This document shows positions 57,601 through 64,000 of a DNA stretch of 64,000 nucleotides, piece after piece. The stretch comes from Pipra filicauda (lineage: Eukaryota > Chordata > Aves > Passeriformes > Pipridae). Location: contig NW_024104667.1 of NCBI RefSeq assembly GCF_003945595.2, positions 124,001 through 188,000 on the forward strand, written 5' to 3'. The notes below the pieces were generated by a model. That model had not been told where the DNA came from and did no database searches. It worked only from the letters and a program-made list of their open reading frames with translations. Every line of letters starts with the position of its first letter. The stretch's first letter is position 1. A program made the translations under genes and the position numbers.

Positions 57601-60600
57601 GAGACTTTGGTACAATGCAGATAGGCTGTACCACACCCCTGCAAAGATATAGGACTAAAGGAGTTGCCTTGAGCCTCTTATTTCTAGGAAAAAATAGAGC
57701 TGATTGAGACACCTGAAATACTTTCCTAAGAGTTGAGAGAAACTCTAGTTTTGCCGATATGGTTTTTTATTGCCCCTTGTTAAAATTTTTGGCATTCTAT
57801 AGGATTGGCTCTAGTTACAGACAGAGGAGGACAATGAATGATAAGGCAAACTGAAAAGTGCAGGTATGACTAAAAGCTACTTCAGCCTCATGTAAATGAA
57901 CTTTCATGCTAAATCACTGTCGTATAACAGTAGGACTCCTTTGGGCACACATTCGTGTAAGACATGGTGGTTCAGATGAAAAATATCTGAACTTTTCACT
58001 TTCTGGATGTCAGCTTTGGATTTTTAGATAGCTTGAAGTGCATTCTATTTTTTTTCAAAATTCTCAGTTGCTGTACATGCTTGATTAAAGTGCCCAAATA
58101 AAGCTATCCTATCACTCACTAACATAGTCTTAAAATACACAAAGGCTTGCAAATAATATGATTCTTTTCTTTGCTTAAATTGTGGGTTTCCATAAAAAAG
58201 GGCACCAATGCAAACAGTTCCAGGCTTCAATTATATAAAAATATTTTGCTGGAGACAGACAAAGGAACTGGTTTTGGTCTACCATTTTAATGCACAGTTG
58301 GTTTAATGTAGATATTTGTTTCACAAGTAAGCAGCCTAGAGCTTAGGAAATACTCAGTAAAACTACTCACATATTTCTACTAAAATGATGTAAATCTTTC
58401 AAGGCCATCTGATACTGTGACATTTAAACCAACTTATGATGAAATCTCATGAGAAAAATCTACCTTGTAAGATAGAAAACTAAAGCTTTCAGAACAAAAC
58501 TAAAGGGCTGGACTTTTCATTTGATCCTGAACTAGGCATGGAAATGGCTTGGGGGGAAAGTTAAATCTCCATTTCTTGTCTTCTCCTAGGGTTTGAATGG
58601 TTCTAGGTGCTACATGAAAATTAGGTACCTAGGGATAGTTGTATCTAGTCTCAAGGGACAATGCAGTTCTCAAATGAGTCATCAATAGGTGATCACTCTT
58701 ATAGATAAGATGGAGAAATGAAGTTCTGATATGCAATTCTTATGAAAGTTTACAGGGGCTATGTGGGCATTGATGTCAGTACTCCTCACCATTGTATAGT
58801 AAGGCTCATGGTTTCCTTGTATGTTGAATACTTAGAATTTCTGAACTGACCCTTTGTAAGGTATCCGCAAACTGTGCTTCTGAAGACTTCAGTAGACTAT
58901 GTGGTGTTGTATGTGAATTTTTTTTCTTCTTGTTCGGAGGAGTGTTTTGTTTCCACAATTGACAAAATCCCAAAGAAAAGCATGTGCTAGTTTCCAAGAC
59001 ATGCACAATTATTAAAGAACCCATTGGCATGTTGACAAGGATGCTACATAAATAAAAGTACTCTTGAGACGATCCTTGTTAGGTAGCAGCAGGCAATCTG
59101 AATTTAATAAGTATATTTTGGTAGTTGGTAATACACATTGCCACAAAAGCCTGTGTGACACTATGTACATATCTTCTGAAGCCAGAGCAATTTGTAAGAA
59201 TGTATTTTGCCATGAGCTGAGAGAAGAAGAGGCAGAAAGAGAGGCAACTGGGGCCCTGGAGTGGGACAGCGTGCACACATGCTTTTCCACATTCCCATAG
59301 GCAGGGCATGGCCTTGCTGCTGCTGGTGTACCCTATACTTGGAAATGAGAGTAAGTAGGAATATCTTACAGGGTGCTTCCCCATGCAGACATGAGATAGA
59401 GGCTGTACTGCAATAGTTACAGTCCAGCTTTGACCAAAAGCAGCATATTGCTGTCGTGCCCAAAGACCTGCTCTGGCATCAGGGTTTGCTCTTTAAGACT
59501 GGTACCTCTTCTCCCATCACATGCACATTTACGGTTTTAATTGATTATTAAAATATTTTAAATTGGTTTGCCCCTTTCTGTCTGGTTGCAATGAGCACAT
59601 GAGCAAAGAGGGTCAGGCAGGCTCCCAGCATCCTTCCCTGCTCTTCTGTTGCCTCCCTAAACCTATGTGGGAGGCAAAGACAGACCTGTCCTTCCTTCTA
59701 TAGCATGTCCTTTGCAGAGGGCCCTATAGTGCAAGCAGGTTCCTTATTTGCATTAAGTCATTTACAAATGCATAAAGAAGGAATAAGATACTATCCCCTG
59801 GATGTAGCCATCTCACATCGACCTTCCCAACACAGAAATCACGCGAAACAGCTCAGGGGCCAAGGGGGATGGTACACCACCAGGCTACATTTGGCTTCTT
59901 ACACCTTCACTCAGCAGGCAGACTTGGCACCTTTATCAGCAAATATGCACCTCATACCCCTTCCTATCCTAGCCCAATTGCAACTGCTTCCTGGCAAGTC
60001 ATAAATAAAGCAAGACAACCAGTCTACTGCAGTCAGAGTAGAAAACAGATGTCCTAAAAGTAGAAAGTCTGGGTGTTCTTGTGTTGCATTCCAAAATTTT
60101 GTTACAAGTTTTACCATATGTTTAATGTTACCCTCCTGGAGTGATGCCTTCCTGGGCACAGAAGACAGCTTTATGCTAATACACAGAGTTTCTTCTTCAG
60201 TTATTTAGGCACTAGGCTGCTCTCTCCAGGTATTCTTTTCAGATTAGTCTGACTTTTACTTTTCTAAAGCATATTTAATTCTTCTTAGCAAACACTTAGA
60301 TATTGGAAAGCTGGATCTGAGTGCCTCCTTCCACCCCAAAACTTTGCTACTACTAATAACACGGATACAGAAATACCACAGAATTGTCTGGGAGCAGTTT
60401 CTTCTCACAGAGAGTGTGCTTCTGGGCACTATTTCAAGAGCCTTGGCTGGGCTGAGGACTGATTCCCAATATCATCCATAAACATGTAAAATAAATAAAA
60501 ATAACAACAGCTGAACTTTTGATTGACTGAAAAATTGTGATATACATTTACACAGGTTCTGGTCACAAAGTTTTTGCCTTTGGAAATAATAAAAAATACA

Positions 60601-60940
60601 AAGTCTTCCTTAATTATTTCCTTAAAGAACCAATTAACCCCTTGCACATGCCAACCTTAGTAGTGGGATAAGAAGTCCTGATACCAATTCCCACTCTGCT
60701 GGATTGTATTATCTGCCTGTGAACTGTCCCCGCAGTTAAAGTTAGTCGAAGCAGTTTTCTCTTAAGTACTCTCCCTGCCATGACCCCATCCATGCATTCC
60801 AGCCTCAATGCAGTCACACCCCAATTTTCTCCAAATGGGACCATCCCAAGCCCAGTCCCTGCTGAGTGGGACCCTTTCTTGCTAGTCCCCAGAGCCCCAG
60901 AGGTGAGAAGGCAATTTGCCATGCTGGTGGTGACTGCTAA
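54601..60940. other. Long stretch without a confident feature, possible intron
   Basis: About 6.3 kb. A purine-rich segment at 55480-55640 and many short frames occur, but I found no phase-1 exon with good sites and no clear repeat. If the promoter at 61 kb belongs to the minus-strand exon series, this would be its first large intron. The start-codon exon should lie here but was not found. Confidence 0.35.
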
Positions 60941-60975
60941 AAAAAAAAAAAAAAAAAAAAAAAGAGAGAGAGAGA
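60941..60975. repeat. Poly(A) run followed by (GA)n
   Basis: About 22 A residues, then GAGAGAGAGAGAGA. A poly(A) of this length can mark the 3' end of a retrocopy, but the sequence before it was not recognised and no flanking duplication was found. Confidence 0.9.
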
Positions 60976-61046
60976 TTAAAATCAGGAAGCCAACCAAGCC
61001 AACCAACCGGGAGAGAAGCATGCGAGTGTGTGGCTGAAGTACTTAC

Positions 61047-61137
61047 AAAGCGGTGCGAGGTGGTGAGGAAGGTGCAGTTTGGCGTCGAGGCTCGCTGGAG
61101 GGGCTGGGGCTGCAGCTGACGCTCTTGCCTGTCTTAT
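61047..61137 (-). other. Candidate 5' exon of a minus-strand gene
   Basis: The minus strand has an excellent donor (CGCTTT|GTAAGTAC) at 61046/61047 ending a GC-rich segment. An acceptor-like CTACTGCTCCCTAG lies at 61138, but the exon may instead extend up to a transcription start near 61150-61250. The phase-1 reading (KTGKSVSCSPSPSSEPRRQT then APSSPPRTA) is open and resembles in style the PRRKDTPA...PP ends of the downstream exons. It lacks an ATG and leaves in phase 2, so it may simply be untranslated GC-rich leader. Confidence 0.38.
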
Positions 61138-61156
61138 CTAGGGAGCAGTAGGAGCC

Positions 61157-61170
61157 GTCGCTATGGCAAC
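61157..61170. promoter_or_regulatory. X-box, RFX transcription-factor site
   Basis: GTCGCTATGGCAAC fits the palindromic X-box consensus GTHNYY-AT-RRNAAC at every position. RFX factors bind this site in promoters of ciliary genes and of some other genes. Only the motif is seen; binding is inferred. Confidence 0.6.
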
Positions 61171-61489
61171 GCCATGCTCAGGCGTCCTCTGGGAGGCTGG
61201 GGAACAGCATCACCAGTCCCTGACCCACCAGTGAGTGGATTCTAATCCTGTTTCCTTCCTCTTCCACGAGTTGCAGAGGCCGAAGGAGAGGAATCAGAAT
61301 GCAGGGGAGACGGGCATCGCCTCAAGGCTGAGGCACCGTTCCTGCCGGATGACCAAGAGCCACAAATGCTGGTGCTCTCAAAGAAGTAGGGGAGGATTCA
61401 AAAGCTTTGGCACAGAGAGCCAAAAGGTGAGCTGTAGCTGCCGTGTCTAGAGGCACAAAGAAAATGACAAGGGGAGGGAGCAAGACTGA

Positions 61490-61497
61490 TGACGTCA
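61490..61497. promoter_or_regulatory. cAMP response element, TGACGTCA
   Basis: A perfect palindromic CRE (CREB/ATF site) lies 320 bp from the X-box at the edge of the GC-rich patch. Both sites carry CpG and remain intact, which is compatible with an unmethylated promoter. Confidence 0.5.
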
Positions 61498-61500
61498 GGG

Positions 61501-63262
61501 ACCCAGGGGAGAGCTGAGGGTAAAAGTGCAATGTGTCCAGGAGCAGCACCATAAGCATGAAAACTGATGGACAGTCTCTCCAGCACTGAATTTCAGGAAT
61601 GACTGGAGTGTTTGTGTATATATCTGGCCACAACTGGTTATACAAGCATGGTATTTATGGGGCCAGGCAAGGAGTTTTCCATGGCTGCCAGTTGTTTGCC
61701 AGTAGAGACCAATCTCTCCTATACCTTTGGATGGAGCTGTTGTTTCAACTGAAAGAAAAATATACGAACATGCCTGACATTAGAAAAACTCTGGAAGAAA
61801 TACTCTACTCAGTGGTGGGAACTGCCCTTCTCTTAGTATTCATTTGCAACAAAAATGCTTTTGTCTAGGCCTTTTTATTAAAACATCTTTAAAAACTCTG
61901 ATTACTTACAGTTGAGGTTGTCTTCTCCTCTTTTCCCCCACTCAGCAGCTGCAATTCAAAAGCACCAGTGTGCATAGCATACTTTAAATTAGTCCAGGTT
62001 CCTTTCATAAACAGCATATTGTACAGAAGGCCAAAGGGACAAAGTGCTAATTGCCAGTCCTGCAAACTGTGCATCACCCTTGGATCCTTTATGTATCATA
62101 TGCAGTTCTGCAAAATGCCAAGCATGTTAAATGCTCTAAAGGCACCACCTGAAAGAACTGTGAGCTTTCCTCATCAATGCCTGGGAGAGAAAAGCACATT
62201 CATTACTCTACAGAGTGTAAATCACCTGTGTTTAGGTGAATCAACGTCCAATCTTCAAGCTCATAAATGCACTCTTGAAAAAATTAAGCATAGGCTCCTA
62301 AGATTTTTTTGAGTCACGATTAAGATTTCTAACTGAAAAGAAATCAAACAAACAAACAAAAGCAAAATAAAAAACAACACCTCCCCTTCAAACTCCTCCA
62401 AACCATATAACCCCCAAAATTGATTTTTATGATTTCCCCATCTCCATCATTGCCAAGACCACTCTGTTGCAGTGAATTTTAAATAAAACCCCTTTATTTT
62501 CCATTGAAATGACTTTTACTTGGAAACACAGGTTATGCCATATTTTTCTATGCACTCAGAAAAATCAGAATGAGATGACTGAATAGTAGGCTCATGAAAC
62601 ACAATGCTCAAATCAGAAATACCTTTTTGAAACTCAGCTCAAGACTGCCTTTTTATTGTCCTGATTGAAAAAGTGAGTCATTCATTTATAGCATTAAAGA
62701 ATTCCCTGAGGGTGAGGAAATAATTTCCTGTTCTAGCCATCAGATCCCAAGGTTGCTTTGGGAATATTACAGGATAGGTTTACTCAAAAAGAAAGCAGAC
62801 TATCACACTCAGCAAGATTATGTATCCAGCCCTGGTCATCCCTTAGATTTGTTAGCCACCACCTGATGCCATGAAGCATTTAACTACAGCAGCATATTTA
62901 TCCCAGTCTTTACAGAATGGCTGTTGCATTACCAGTGTGATGGAGGATTTACTCTCAAACCTGATCTTTTAAATGCTTACAGTTGTTGTCCTGCTTTTAA
63001 GAGGGTTGGGACTTCTGCCAGCTTTCTAATCCTTCCTGCTCAGTTATTTCACAATAATAGTTGGAAAATAGTCTGAGTTCATAAAAAATCTGCACTTTAA
63101 TCCTCTTCCTATGTACATGAGTATTCCCGTCTTGGGAGAAGTAGTTCTTGGGAAACTACTCCTGTAGTTAAAGACAAGAACGTATCTAAAAGTTTCCAGG
63201 CCAGTGCTTTAGAAGACGAGCTTTGACAGATAGGAAAGTAGGAGAAGATCTAACAAAAAACA
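61501..63262. other. Non-coding stretch, nothing recognised
   Basis: AT-rich again, with no splice-supported exon or repeat family recognised. Confidence 0.45.
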
Positions 63263-63330
63263 TAAATACAACACATACACACACACACATGCACACGTGT
63301 ACCTACATGCATGCATGTATGTTTGTATAA
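63263..63330. repeat. (CA)n with ATGC-type tail
   Basis: An ACACAC run is followed by degenerate GTGTACCTACATGCATGCAT units. Confidence 0.85.
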
Positions 63331-63400
63331 CTATTACCTTCCTATGTGTTTGTTATTGGTCATGGATGTGGGGCAGAGCAGCTGATGCTGCCTGCAGAGG

Positions 63401-64000
63401 TGATATGGTTTGAAGCTGGCTCCCTGCCAAGTCTCCAAACCTTACCACAAGAAGTGTCGTTCCCCTCCCCCCCCCCCCCAAACCTCAGGGAGAAGAGGGA
63501 AAAAAAACCCAACCCAAGAGAACCGAAACAAGAGACAGCTAAAGCAATATATATAAATATATTTACACTTATGTTACAGTTATATACAATTGAAATATAT
63601 ATACAATTTCACAAGGAAAAGGGAAAGGGAAGGGGGAAGGGAAAAAAGGAACAAAACCAAAATAAAATATATATATATCCCGATCAGCAGCCCAAGATCT
63701 AGCAACTAAAAGAATTAGCAAAAGACTATGTTACTACTCTCCTTGGGACTACAGAAAGTCACGCTGGAATGATCGCTGGCAACCCCTGTCTCCCAAGGTC
63801 GGCAAGGCTTTACCAGGCCTCACTCTCCAGTACGACAGACTCAACAGCAAGGAAACCCACACCTCCAAGCCGCCAGAAGGAAAGAGAGCGAAGGCCTTTC
63901 CTCCTTTCTTCTTATAGCCTGGCTTATGTAAAAATTGTAGGGAATACTGGGTAAATCTGGGCCCTTCCTTGGTTACAAACTGGTCACCAAGGAAGGCCTA
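63401..64000 (-). mobile_element. ERV LTR, minus orientation, cut by the window end
   Basis: Begins TGATATGGTTTGAAGCTGGC on the plus strand, similar in form to TGTCATAGTTTGAAATTGGC at 52578, so probably a related ERVL-type LTR read from its 3' end. A minus-strand TATA (CAGGCTATAAGAAG) lies near 63915. A C-run at 63465-63479, AT-rich runs and a GGGAAA tract at about 63617-63645 follow. The 5' end lies beyond 64000, so it is unknown whether this is a solo LTR. Confidence 0.6.

Larger units (their letters stand above)
61040..61500. promoter_or_regulatory. GC-rich, CpG-containing promoter-like patch
   Basis: This segment has distinctly more G, C and CpG than the AT-rich surroundings. It holds an X-box, a palindromic CRE and a strong minus-strand splice donor. 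Together these suggest a promoter region, most simply of the minus-strand gene whose exons lie at 43.5-54.5 kb. A bidirectional promoter cannot be excluded. Confidence 0.45.

Noticed and set aside
61173..61426. Plus-strand two-exon gene starting at the ATG right after the X-box
   Set aside because: The implied intron (61231-61275) would be 45 nt, too short for a vertebrate intron.

Overview
The window looks like bird nuclear DNA. The clearest signs are seven CR1 LINE fragments (several ending in the avian ATTCTATG-type tail), many LTRs of avian endogenous-retrovirus type without visible viral genes, and faint MIR-like SINE relics shared by amniotes. The sequence is mostly AT-rich, with long stretches holding no recognisable gene. 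The species cannot be fixed from the sequence.

Region by region. 1-12.8 kb: non-coding DNA with a CR1 tail, one LTR of about 1 kb, an old CR1 and a long CTTT microsatellite. 12.8-17.4 kb: the strongest object in the window, a full-length non-LTR retrotransposon on the minus strand. It has perfect 12-bp target-site duplications, an intact 3.3-kb endonuclease/reverse-transcriptase frame, a 40-nt 3' UTR with a hairpin, and a structured 1.2-kb 5' UTR ending in a very GC-rich segment. It fits the RTE group, and AviRTE is my leading candidate. 17.4-43 kb: a graveyard of CR1, LTR and MIR pieces, a decayed open frame near 32.3-32.7 kb, and weak isolated exon candidates. 43.5-61.2 kb: scattered minus-strand exons of an unidentified gene. 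Two (47.2 and 50.5 kb) are paralogous to each other, with matching splice phases. Two more (43.6 and 54.4 kb) share the phase and possibly the exon-start pattern. A GC-rich patch at 61.0-61.5 kb with a consensus X-box (RFX site), a perfect CRE and a splice-donor-bearing exon candidate may be the promoter of this gene. LTRs at 47.9-49.3, 51.2-51.9 and 52.6-53.7 kb would then lie in its introns. 61.5-64 kb: non-coding, ending inside another LTR.

The two points most worth following are the recent, probably mobile RTE-type element, whose main frame has no usable ATG before an essential catalytic residue, and the minus-strand gene built from duplicated phase 1-1 exons. No tRNA, rRNA or CRISPR array was seen. 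Identifications of repeat families are from recognition only; no database search was possible.
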